From positions 1 to 18,422 of the forward strand of contig JAQUOR010000012.1 in NCBI GenBank assembly GCA_028717025.1: a stretch of 18,422 nucleotides of DNA, read 5' to 3'. Positions within the stretch are counted from its first letter, which is position 1. Each line of letters begins with the position of its first letter. This DNA comes from Candidatus Omnitrophota bacterium (GTDB lineage Bacteria > Omnitrophota > Gorgyraeia > Duberdicusellales > 4484-171). This document shows, piece after piece, positions 7,192-13,793 of the stretch. Made by a program: the position numbers and the translations under genes. A model generated the notes under the pieces. It was not told where the DNA came from. It saw nothing but the letters and a program-made list of their open reading frames with translations, and searched no databases.

Positions 7192-8471
7192 ATGAAGTTT
7201 TTTATCCCGGGGATTTTAATAGCGATATTGTCTATTGCCCGGCCTGCGCCTGCGGCTGAGCTTCCCGATGTACACGGTTTTATCGAGCAGGCCTACGGCG
7301 GCCGTTTAAGCCACGATTCATTACTCAAGCATAAGCGTTACAATATGCTTGAACAGCGCCTGCAATTAAAAACACGGTATCCCATACCGGGGGAAAATAT
7401 TTTTTCCCGCGCAAATAGCGTCATTACCTACAAAGGCGACGTAACGCTGGACGAATATTTTGAAACGACCGGTTTTTATGAGGTGCGTGAGCTTAATCTT
7501 GCTTTTAGTCCGGCCCGCGCAATCGATATCAAACTTGGCCGGCAGGTTTTGACCTGGGGAACCGGAGATTATCTTTTTATCAATGATCCTTTTCCTAAAG
7601 ATTACGTTTCGTTTTACCTCGGCAGGGATGATGAGTATTTGAAAAAACCTTCCGACGCGCTGCGCATATCTTTGTATCCGAAGTTTGCGAATATCGATTT
7701 TGTGTTTATCCCGCGGTTTACCGCAAACACGATGCCTGACGGCGACCGGCTTTCCTTTTTCGACAGTTTCCAGGGAGGCATTGCCGGTAAAGAAAGCCAG
7801 CGTGACCTGGTGACGCCTGCCTGGCAGGCGGAAAATTTTCAGTACGCGATGCGCCTCTACCGGACTTTCGGCAGCACCGAAGGAGCGTTTTATATTACCG
7901 GGGATTTGACCCCGCGCCCCGCAGCTACTTGGATGAGGCAAACCGTAAGCTTTTCTATGAGCGCCTGGATGTGTACGGCGCAAGCGTGCGTGGGCCCTTT
8001 GCCGGCGGCATAGGCAACGCAGAAATGGGTTATTATCGCTCGCGTCAGGATGCATCCGGAGCCAATCGCCTTATCGAGAATTCCATGTTTAAGTGGCTCA
8101 TCGGCTATGAGAAAGATCTCGGTAATGACTTTAAGGTCGGCGCGCAATATCTTTACGAGCAGAAGCTTGATTACGATGATTATCTTTTTACGCTTACGCC
8201 CGATGATTACGTGTGGGATGAGCATCGTCATCTGGTGACCCAGCGTATCACCAAACTTTATAAAAACCAGACTGTCATGCTGGGGCTTTTTAATTTTTGG
8301 TCCCCTTCGGATAAAGACGGATATGTGCGTGCGTCATGCGCCTATGATATTACCGATCAGTGGAAATTGACAATAGGCTTTAATATCCCCTGGGGAGAGG
8401 ATGCTACCACTGATTTTGGAATGATGAAGAAAAATAAAAACGCGTTTTTACGGGTGCGGTATAGTTTTTAA
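7192..8471 (+). pseudogene. DUF1302-like outer-membrane beta-barrel, frameshifted
   Basis: Two overlapping frames make one protein. The first (from ATG 7192, ribosome site TAGGAGGCG) gives a signal peptide ending APAA near residue 22, then a barrel with LGRQVLTWGTGDYLF, typical of DUF1302-like proteins, and stops at 8013 after an unconserved tail. The second frame continues the barrel to 8471 and ends in RYSF, a C-terminal aromatic barrel signature. The first frame reads YITGDLTP at the break; adding one T after 7896 gives YIYRGFDPAPRSYLDE, which joins smoothly. The joined protein would have about 426 residues, a normal barrel size. So the break is a one-base loss near 7895-7896, either a true recent mutation, a programmed slip or a sequencing error. 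As partner of the RND and LolA-like proteins, the barrel would be the outer-membrane acceptor or exit. Confidence 0.8.
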
Positions 8472-8504
8472 GGTCCTTAGCCGTATATAAACATTGAGGT
8501 GACC

Positions 8505-8687
8505 ATGGAAAGAGCATTACGCGGAATAGCCGGATTTTTCATCCTGATAAGTTTATTGCTTGCGCATTTTGTCGATATGCGCTGGCTTTGGTTTACGGCG
8601 TTCGTCGGAGCCAATCTCCTGCAGTCGGCATTTACGAATTGGTGCCCGATGATGACGATATTGAAAAAGTGCGGAATGAAATCGTAG
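8505..8687 (+). CDS. Small DUF2892-like (YgaP transmembrane-type) protein
   Basis: The 60-residue protein starts at ATG 8505 behind GAGGTG. It matches the DUF2892 pattern: MERALRGIAGFF, a first hydrophobic helix (about 8-22), a second (about 27-42), then the conserved tail NWCPMMTILKKCG with Cys47-Pro48. This family is the membrane part of the YgaP rhodanese and is also found alone near sulfur-redox genes; its role alone is unknown. It lies 33 bases after the barrel gene and may be the last gene of that operon or begin a separate one. No terminator is visible between them. Confidence 0.8.
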   Translation: MERALRGIAGFFILISLLLAHFVDMRWLWFTAFVGANLLQSAFTNWCPMMTILKKCGMKS

Positions 8688-8725
8688 GGGCCCCTTGTCA
8701 TTTATGTTTCTTGTTTATTGGCTAT

Positions 8726-8753
8726 GCATCGCGTAACAGGTATCACGTAACGC
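8726..8753. repeat. Short dispersed motif with GTATCACGTA
   Basis: The stretch contains GCGTAACAGGTATCACGTAA, whose core GTATCACGTA recurs at 11914-11923 and, inverted (CGTGATAC), at 12021-12028. It lies in the 133-base gap before the C_GCAxxG_C_C gene. Recurrence of the same core in three intergenic places suggests remnants of a small non-coding repeat family. Confidence 0.4.
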
Positions 8754-8820
8754 CTCAAGAGACAATACAAGCATTGGCTGAAAAGGGAAAGCCGTACGTA
8801 ATCTGATATAAGTAAAAATT

Positions 8821-9165
8821 ATGTCGAAAGAAAAAGCAAAAGTTTTATTCTTAGGTACGCAGGGACATAAGAAATTAAACTGCGGCCAGGCGATCATCGG
8901 AGCCTTTAAGGAAAAATTCAACGTAAGCGATGCGACCCTCTGCGAATTTGCGAAGTATGGAGGAGGGAAGGCCCCGGAAGGCCTTTGCGGTGCGTTGTAC
9001 GCGGCCCAAGTTATTTTAGGCAAGCACCCGGATAAAATGAAGGAGTGCGAGGTTGTTTTCTTAACGTTTGCAGGCTCAGCTAAATGCAAAGATATCCGCG
9101 CCCTAAAAAAGTTAACCTGTTCAGGCTGTGTTGAAAAAGTTGCACAGTGCCTTGAAAAAATATAG
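8821..9165 (+). CDS. C_GCAxxG_C_C-type redox-active protein
   Basis: The 114-residue protein has eight cysteines (21, 41, 56, 76, 89, 100, 103, 110). The order LNCGQAIIGAF, KYGGGKAPEGLCGALYAAQ, AGSAKCKDIRAL and TCSGCV follows the C_GCAxxG_C_C family, in which the cysteines are proposed to be redox active or to bind Fe-S. The family is common in anaerobes and poorly studied. There is no signal peptide, so a cytoplasmic location is likely. The start at 8821 has only a weak ribosome site (TAAG nine bases upstream), but MSKEKAKVLFLG is the natural beginning of the domain. It is separated from the preceding gene by 133 bases without a credible gene. Confidence 0.78.
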   Translation: MSKEKAKVLFLGTQGHKKLNCGQAIIGAFKEKFNVSDATLCEFAKYGGGKAPEGLCGALYAAQVILGKHPDKMKECEVVFLTFAGSAKCKDIRALKKLTCSGCVEKVAQCLEKI

Positions 9166-9250
9166 TATGGCAGGTTAAACGAAACCGGCATTCTTCCAGG
9201 TCTGACCGCCCATGCTTAATTTGTTCTCCGCTTCAGAATATCCCTATTCC

Positions 9251-9279
9251 TTGACAAGTGTGTCTTTTTGGTTTATGGT
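9251..9279 (+). promoter_or_regulatory. Promoter directly before the DUF6268-like gene
   Basis: TTGACA (9251-9256), a 17-base spacer and TATGGT (9274-9279) form a good sigma-70-like promoter. With a usual 6-8 base distance the transcript begins at about 9286, only one or two bases from the ATG at 9288. No ribosome site can fit, so the mRNA would be leaderless, unless a more upstream promoter is used. Confidence 0.6.
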
Positions 9280-9287
9280 AAACAAAT

Positions 9288-10157
9288 ATGAATAAAAATA
9301 TTTGTAATGTATTGTTCATTTTCGCAGCAATACTTTTTTTAAGTTTCGCACGCGCTTGGGCACAGGAGGCGCAAGAGGAAACCTATGATAATGAAGCCGA
9401 TATGTACGTGCGTTATGTCCCGTCACGTTCTGCAAAGGCCCAGTCGGGGAGAGTGCAGATCATCGAATCGAGTTTCGAATATGTACGTAATTTAAAACTG
9501 TTTGGTGAACTGCCCGTCGAGCTCTCCATTAACCCTCAATATATCGATATACGCAATAGTACGCAGGTAGAGCTGCCTTCTCACTTAACGGGGTTTAGCA
9601 CCGGGATTGAGACGACCGTCCCTTTGTTTAATCTGGAAAAAGCATATTTTCACATCGGGGTATTTCCTTCCTTTTATGGGGACCAATGGACGTTTGACTT
9701 AGGCCATTTCCGCATCCCCAGCTGTTATTATGCCATTTATCGGCCCAATGAAAAATTAATCCTAATAGGCGGGGTTAGCGTGTATCCCAAGTACGAAGAT
9801 ACAGTATTGCCGGTGATAGGTTTTATTTATATGCCCAATGATGCTTTAACTTTTGAGATCCTCCCTGACGGTTCAACCATCTCTTATGCGCTCACTAAGA
9901 AAGTTACCCTTTTTCTTGAGGGCGGCGACTTCAGCGATGAGTATGTCGTTAGCAAGGATACGAACAGAAACGTCGTATTACGCTACAGCCAGGCATACTG
10001 CGGCGGTGGTATTAAATTTCAAGTAAATAAAAATATCGAAGCTTACCTGTCAGCAGGAGCGGTGCTTGCGGGCGCTTTTAAATATAGAGATGAGTTAGGC
10101 AAGGTAAGTATGGAAAGAGGTCCCTATGTAACGGTCGGCGTACAGATGACGCTGTAG
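9288..10157 (+). CDS. DUF6268-like outer-membrane beta-barrel protein
   Basis: The 289-residue product has a clear signal peptide (MNKNICNVLFIFAAILFLSF, cleavage after ARAWA near residue 25). The mature part is made of alternating short beta strands, with PKYEDTVLPVIGFIYMPND (about 164-182), a motif I associate with DUF6268 outer-membrane proteins; it ends in YVTVGVQMTL, compatible with a last barrel strand. Its function is unknown. The promoter upstream appears to give a leaderless transcript. The arginase-fold gene begins seven bases after the stop, so both are probably co-transcribed, an unexplained pairing of an exported barrel with a cytoplasmic enzyme. Confidence 0.72.
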   Translation: MNKNICNVLFIFAAILFLSFARAWAQEAQEETYDNEADMYVRYVPSRSAKAQSGRVQIIESSFEYVRNLKLFGELPVELSINPQYIDIRNSTQVELPSHLTGFSTGIETTVPLFNLEKAYFHIGVFPSFYGDQWTFDLGHFRIPSCYYAIYRPNEKLILIGGVSVYPKYEDTVLPVIGFIYMPNDALTFEILPDGSTISYALTKKVTLFLEGGDFSDEYVVSKDTNRNVVLRYSQAYCGGGIKFQVNKNIEAYLSAGAVLAGAFKYRDELGKVSMERGPYVTVGVQMTL

Positions 10158-10164
10158 GAAACAC

Positions 10165-11127
10165 ATGCTTGGCCAATCAATCCGCATATTAAATTTTGAC
10201 GATAGCGTTGTAAAGCAAAAAAATCTTTGCGCGCAGTACGCAAACGATATTATCGACCTAAAGGACATAGCTCCTTACGCCCGTTGTTACGCAACATCAA
10301 AAACCCGCGCAGACCTTGCGCGCCGCATACCCGAATCAGATAAAAATCCCGTAACATTTTTAGGCTCAGGAGATTTTCATCATATCAGCGAGCTTCTGTT
10401 GAGCCGTTTCGATGAGCCGCTTTCTGTTATTATGTTCGATTTTCATCCTGATTGGGATATGTTGCCGCCGCGTTACGGATGCGGTTCGTGGGTCACCGAG
10501 GTTTTAAAGAAAAAAAATAACATAGGAAAATTTATGCTGGTGGGAGTATCTTCGGATGACATATCGAGCTTTAACATCAACACCGCGTATTTGCGGGCCC
10601 TTAAAGATGACCGTCTTGAAATCTATCCTTATGCGCATGGGCCATCAAAGGTTTTTTTAAGAAAGGTTCCTGAAAACGTTTCTCTAACCGCAAAAAGAGG
10701 ACTTTTTGCCAGCACCATTCATTGGCAGGAGCTTAAAGATAAGAACCTGCCGGAATTTTTTAAAGAGCGCGTAAAACATCTGCCTACAGAGAATGTTTAT
10801 ATTTCAATCGATAAGGATTGCTTATGCGGTAACGCTGCCCTGACCAACTGGGAAGAAGGAAAGCTCTCTTTGGATGAATTATTGCAGTTGCTTCTATTGA
10901 TAAAGGAGAATCGTACGATCGTAGGCCTGGATATATGCGGAGATTATTCTCCTGTGGTTACAAAGGGATATTTTAAAACAATTGCATCATATCTTGACCA
11001 TCCCAAAGATATTAAGGCCAGTACCCTAAAAGAGTCCTTCATAACAGCTTTCAACGAAGAAACGAACCTGAAAATCCTAAAAGTCCTTAACTTGCCGCAG
11101 GAAGCGGCACACCGTCGCATCCTTTAG
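10165..11127 (+). CDS. Arginase/agmatinase-superfamily protein (ureohydrolase fold)
   Basis: The 320-residue protein keeps the binuclear metal site of the arginase superfamily: GSGDFHH (67-73), DFHPDWD (Asp92, His94, Asp96) and SIDKDCL (Asp216, Asp218). These correspond to the classic GGDH, DAHxD and SxDxD motifs, so a Mn-dependent hydrolase of a guanidino or formimino compound is possible. The rest diverges strongly from true arginases and agmatinases and the substrate cannot be called. A cytoplasmic location is likely because no signal peptide is present. The start at 10165 follows TAGGAAAC. The last eleven codons (LPQEAAHRRIL plus stop) lie within the first unit of a 45-bp tandem repeat, so the original C-terminus may have been replaced by repeat sequence. 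Confidence 0.8.
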   Translation: MLGQSIRILNFDDSVVKQKNLCAQYANDIIDLKDIAPYARCYATSKTRADLARRIPESDKNPVTFLGSGDFHHISELLLSRFDEPLSVIMFDFHPDWDMLPPRYGCGSWVTEVLKKKNNIGKFMLVGVSSDDISSFNINTAYLRALKDDRLEIYPYAHGPSKVFLRKVPENVSLTAKRGLFASTIHWQELKDKNLPEFFKERVKHLPTENVYISIDKDCLCGNAALTNWEEGKLSLDELLQLLLLIKENRTIVGLDICGDYSPVVTKGYFKTIASYLDHPKDIKASTLKESFITAFNEETNLKILKVLNLPQEAAHRRIL

Positions 11128-11235
11128 CAACGGGTGTTGCCGCAGGAAGCGGCACACCGTCGCATCCTTTAGCAACGGGTGTTGCCGCAGGAAGCGGCAC
11201 ACCGTCGCATCCTTTAGTAACGGGTGTTGCCGCAG
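11092..11235. repeat. 45-bp tandem repeat, three copies, overlapping the arginase-like gene's 3' end
   Basis: Units occupy 11092-11136, 11137-11181 and 11182-11226, plus nine bases of a fourth. The first two are identical; the third differs by one base (AGTAAC for AGCAAC). Each holds a hairpin TGCCGC-AGGAA-GCGGCA and a CGGGTGT string that resembles the CGGGTAT string of the hairpin module at 11236-11357. Unit one supplies the end and stop codon of the arginase-like gene, and the same in-frame TAG recurs in every unit. Confidence 0.9.
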
Positions 11236-11357
11236 CGCCCCGCTATAACGGAGTAACGGGTATGTCTTTTATTTGAGGACACCCGGCCGTATCGGAGCGG
11301 CCGGTGCGCCTACCCCCCTAGGCGAAAAAAGTCAATAAAAAGCGGAATTAGATAATT
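11236..11357 (+). repeat. Modular hairpin repeat, copy 1 (before the ferritin-like gene)
   Basis: The element begins with a hairpin CCCG...CGGG (about 11239-11260) followed by TATGTC...GGACA. Then come the bulged-C stem CACC(C)GGCCG/CGGCCGGTG (11280-11306) and CGCCTA-C6-TAGGCG (11307-11324), and an A-rich tail AAAAAAGTCAATAAAAAG. From 11274 to 11357 it is nearly identical to 15672-15758. It fills the gap of more than 300 bases after the arginase-like gene together with the 45-bp repeats. It could be an RNA element, a terminator-like structure or a small mobile palindrome; the sequence alone does not decide. Confidence 0.75.
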
Positions 11358-11438
11358 ATAAAAAATAAAAATATGCGTATAATAATTTTTGGTCGCATTA
11401 CCGTATAAGGTTTAGAAAAACAAAAAAGGAGGGTTATC

Positions 11439-11882
11439 ATGGCAAACGTTAAGGATCAATTAATCCAGATGCTCAATAAGGCGCTTACCTTAGAGCATTC
11501 AGCCAGGATCCAGTATCTTGCTCACGCGGAGCTCATCAAGGGTTTATACGCGGAAAAAGTTATCGAGAGAATAAAAGAAATAGCTTCCGATGAGGAAAAG
11601 CATGAAGAAAAATTCCGTAACCTCATAGGAAATTATCTTGGCGCAGAGCCGACCATGGAGCTTGCCCCTACGCATAAGGCAAGCGATATCGAGGGGATCC
11701 TGAAAGTCAACCTTAAAGGTGAAAAAGACGCCATCGATTTCTATAAACAGATCTACAAGCTCGTCATGGAGAACAAAGATAATTTTCCGTACGAATTTGA
11801 AACCCTTGAGCATGAGATCCGTCATGTCATCATCGATGAACAGGAGCACGTGACTGAGCTTGTTGTTTTGCTGGGCGACTAA
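11439..11882 (+). CDS. Ferritin-like diiron protein (bacterioferritin/rubrerythrin type)
   Basis: The 147-residue protein is a four-helix bundle with a complete diiron ligand set: Glu19 (TLEHSARIQY), Glu52 and His55 (DEEKHEE), Glu95 (GEKDAIDFYK), and Glu134 and His137 (DEQEHVTEL). There is no rubredoxin tail, so it is a ferritin-like or erythrin-type protein for iron storage, peroxide reduction or iron-dependent oxidation, not full rubrerythrin. The start has a very strong AAAAAGGAGGG ribosome site. A -10-like TATAAT (11378-11383) precedes it by about 55 bases, without a good -35. The conserved hairpin element ends 81 bases upstream of the start. Oxygen and peroxide protection fits the superoxide reductase genes further downstream. 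Confidence 0.9.
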   Translation: MANVKDQLIQMLNKALTLEHSARIQYLAHAELIKGLYAEKVIERIKEIASDEEKHEEKFRNLIGNYLGAEPTMELAPTHKASDIEGILKVNLKGEKDAIDFYKQIYKLVMENKDNFPYEFETLEHEIRHVIIDEQEHVTELVVLLGD

Positions 11883-11910
11883 GACTACGATTGCAATGTC
11901 TGTACCGTTT

Positions 11911-12056
11911 CGCGTATCACGTAGCAGGTAAAGAGGCTTGCTTTTTTCTTCCTGAAAAAAGCCTTAGCCGAATCATCCTCGAAGGGGCTACGCGTCAAAA
12001 GAAACAAGCATCAGAAAAAACGTGATACTTGATACGTGTTGCGTGCTACATGATTA
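11911..12056. repeat. MITE-like inverted repeat between ferritin-like and lipoprotein genes
   Basis: CGCGTATCACGTAGCA (11911-11926) is matched in inverted form by CGTGATAC (12021-12028) and TGCTACATGATTA (12044-12056). Inside lies a second imperfect hairpin, GGCTT(gc)TTTTTTC with GAAAAAAGCC (11935-11963). The core GTATCACGTA also occurs at 8740-8749. No gene is present. The layout suggests a small non-coding mobile or palindromic element about 145 bp long. Confidence 0.45.
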
Positions 12057-12092
12057 ATAGGAGTTTCGTTACCGCAAGAACGAGGAGGGAAC

Positions 12093-12566
12093 ATGCATTA
12101 TATTTATAGGATAGGCGCATTGGTTATCTTGGTTGTTTTCTTAAACGGCTGTACCGCCTATCGGCTTTCCGGCCGGACCAAGAACGTGAGCGTTGATAAG
12201 ACTTCCCCGGATCTTTTTACTGTCAATTTTTGCGGAAACGCCCATATGACGCAAGCAGAGGTAGAAAAGTATGCGCTTCAACGCGCGTGTCAGGCGGCGC
12301 TTGATAATGGCTATTCGTATTTCTTCGTGATAGAAAAACGGGATGATTCGCAGATTTGCGCCTTAACCCCCGCTATGACGCGCATGAAGGAAGATGTTTC
12401 AGCGTCCCCTTCGAGTACGCAAGTATTTGGCTCGTATCCGCCGGCTAAGTTTGTGACCCCGAATGTCACCTTAAAGATAAAATGTTTTTCCGACAAGACG
12501 CAGGCTCCAAAAGACGCAATCGACGCAAGACAATTCTTACAGGATAACTTTCCTGGTTTAGCATGA
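12093..12566 (+). CDS. Lipoprotein of the CC0125/CC1285 type
   Basis: The 157-residue product begins with a lipoprotein signal peptide; the lipobox LNGC places the acylated cysteine at residue 20. The mature part has FTVNFCGNAHMTQAEVEKYALQRACQAALDNGYSYFFVIEK, here cited by its ends: the GNxxMTxxxVxxYxLxRAC pattern and a GYSYF motif are typical of the CC0125/CC1285 lipoprotein family. The family's function is unknown. The start at 12093 follows ACGAGGAGGGA. No sorting aspartate follows the cysteine (C-T-A), so outer-membrane delivery is the default expectation if the Lol system acts as in enterobacteria. Confidence 0.72.
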   Translation: MHYIYRIGALVILVVFLNGCTAYRLSGRTKNVSVDKTSPDLFTVNFCGNAHMTQAEVEKYALQRACQAALDNGYSYFFVIEKRDDSQICALTPAMTRMKEDVSASPSSTQVFGSYPPAKFVTPNVTLKIKCFSDKTQAPKDAIDARQFLQDNFPGLA

Positions 12567-12676
12567 TTGTTGTGTTCTATCGTATGTAATATTTTCATTT
12601 TCTCCATTCTTTAAATTCTTTTCCGAGTTTATAGCAAAGGAAAATGATTTAATCAATTCGACTTCTCTCAGGATCA

Positions 12677-12766
12677 ATCCCTAAGCAGGGCCGAGGGATC
12701 GGTTGCAGAAAAATGACGGTGCTTTGATGACCGCAAGGCGATACGAGCTTTATCGCCGTGACCGAT
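12677..12766 (+). promoter_or_regulatory. Structured leader candidate before the dienelactone hydrolase gene
   Basis: The segment can fold as a three-way junction: outer stem ATCGGT (12698-12703) with ACCGAT (12761-12766), enclosing CGGT/ACCG (12717-12733) and the strong GGCGATA/TATCGCC hairpin (12737-12757). An alternative hairpin ATCCCT/AGGGAT (12677-12699) overlaps the outer stem's left arm, so the two folds exclude each other, as in a switch. It matches no riboswitch class I know. It ends about 50 bases before the start codon. Confidence 0.35.
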
Positions 12767-12817
12767 GAGCCATTCTTAAAAATGCGGATATTGCAAGAAA
12801 CAAAAGGAAATAATTCC

Positions 12818-13606
12818 ATGAAATACTTATTTTTCTTTATTTTTGCGTTTATCTCTTGCGTAACGGCATACGCGGGCATACATACTGAGACCATAGAATA
12901 TAAGCAGGGCGACACTATCCTTGAAGGGTATCTGGCATATGATGATTCCCTAAAAGGAAAAGTTCCTGCGGTTTTGATTGTTCATGAATGGACGGGCCCG
13001 GGACCGTATGTTAAAAACCGCGCGCAGCAACTTGCCGGTTTAGGATACGTTGCTTTCGCCGTTGATGTGTATGGAAAAGGCGTCAGGCCAAAGGATAAAA
13101 AAGAAGCAGGTATCCAAGCCGGAATATACCGTGCGAATCGGCCATTGATGCGTCAGCGTGTAAACGCGGGCCTCCAGGAACTTAAAAAATATAAATTCGT
13201 AGATTCAACGCGTATAGCGGCAATAGGGTATTGCTTTGGAGGAGGGGCGGCGCTTGAACTTGCGCGTAGTGGAGCTGGCATAGCAGGCGTTGTAAGTTTC
13301 CATGGCAATCTCGATACTCCCTATCCGGAAGATGCCAAAAATATCAAAGCAAAAATATTGGTTTGTCACGGCGCAGACGATCCGGCGGTTCCCGAGCAGC
13401 AGCTCGCTGCCTTTGAAAAGGAAATGCGCGCGGCAAAAGTCGACTGGCAGACGAATATCTACGGTAATGCCGTACACAGCTTTACTAATCCTGGCTCGGG
13501 CAATAACCCTTCAAGTGGTGCAGCGTACAACGAACAAGCGGACAAGCGTTCCTGGGAAGCAATGAAGTCATTTTTTAATGAAATATTCGCGGAACGCGCC
13601 AATTGA
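12818..13606 (+). CDS. Exported dienelactone hydrolase-family protein
   Basis: The 262-residue product has a signal peptide (MKYLFFFIFAFISCVTAYA, cleavage near residue 19) and an alpha/beta hydrolase domain of the dienelactone hydrolase family. The nucleophile is Cys139 in GYCFGG, with Asp188 in GADDPAVP and His220 in AVHSF completing the triad; HEWTGPG near residue 50 is typical. The start at 12818 is chosen for the adjacent AAAAGGAAA site and because it begins the signal peptide; the frame extends upstream to 12758 without these. The enzyme should act in the periplasm on ester or lactone bonds; the true substrate is unknown. A structured leader precedes it, and it is followed by 187 bases with a new promoter. 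Confidence 0.92.
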   Translation: MKYLFFFIFAFISCVTAYAGIHTETIEYKQGDTILEGYLAYDDSLKGKVPAVLIVHEWTGPGPYVKNRAQQLAGLGYVAFAVDVYGKGVRPKDKKEAGIQAGIYRANRPLMRQRVNAGLQELKKYKFVDSTRIAAIGYCFGGGAALELARSGAGIAGVVSFHGNLDTPYPEDAKNIKAKILVCHGADDPAVPEQQLAAFEKEMRAAKVDWQTNIYGNAVHSFTNPGSGNNPSSGAAYNEQADKRSWEAMKSFFNEIFAERAN

Positions 13607-13669
13607 TAAAAGACTTCAAAGTCGTAAGAAACATGCCTTGTTCCAGAGTGTCTCAAGGGGGATAAAAAC

Positions 13670-13697
13670 TTGACAAATAGCCATAATGAATTAACAT
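13670..13697 (+). promoter_or_regulatory. Promoter candidate for the DedA gene
   Basis: TTGACA (13670-13675) is followed, after 16 bases, by TAACAT (13692-13697), a partial match to the -10 consensus. The -35 is perfect and the spacing acceptable. The transcript would begin near 13704, inside the left arm of the inverted repeat at 13699-13764. Confidence 0.5.
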
Positions 13698-13698
13698 A

Positions 13699-13764
13699 TT
13701 TTAACCACAGCATAAAGAGGGACGATCCCTTGATCATATTGAGATAATTGACTGTGGTTTAAAA
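13699..13764. repeat. Long inverted repeat in the DedA leader
   Basis: TTTTAACCACAG (13699-13710) pairs with CTGTGGTTTAAAA (13752-13764), with one unpaired T. The 41 bases between contain an AGGGA-CGA-TCCCT hairpin. The structure ends 29 bases before the DedA start codon, so it could be an RNA leader, an operator, or a 66-bp element with terminal inverted repeats. Confidence 0.5.
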
Positions 13765-13793
13765 GAAAACTTCTGCGTAGATAAAGGTAAGAC

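Noticed and set aside
7366..8055. Open frame of 229 codons on the - strand
   Set aside because: It lies antisense to the barrel gene, shows no recognisable motif and is explained by codon bias of the + strand gene; both parts of the barrel are clearly coding on +.
8588..8806. 72-codon frame overlapping the DUF2892-like gene
   Set aside because: It starts inside the DUF2892-like gene in another frame, lacks a ribosome site and matches nothing I recognise.
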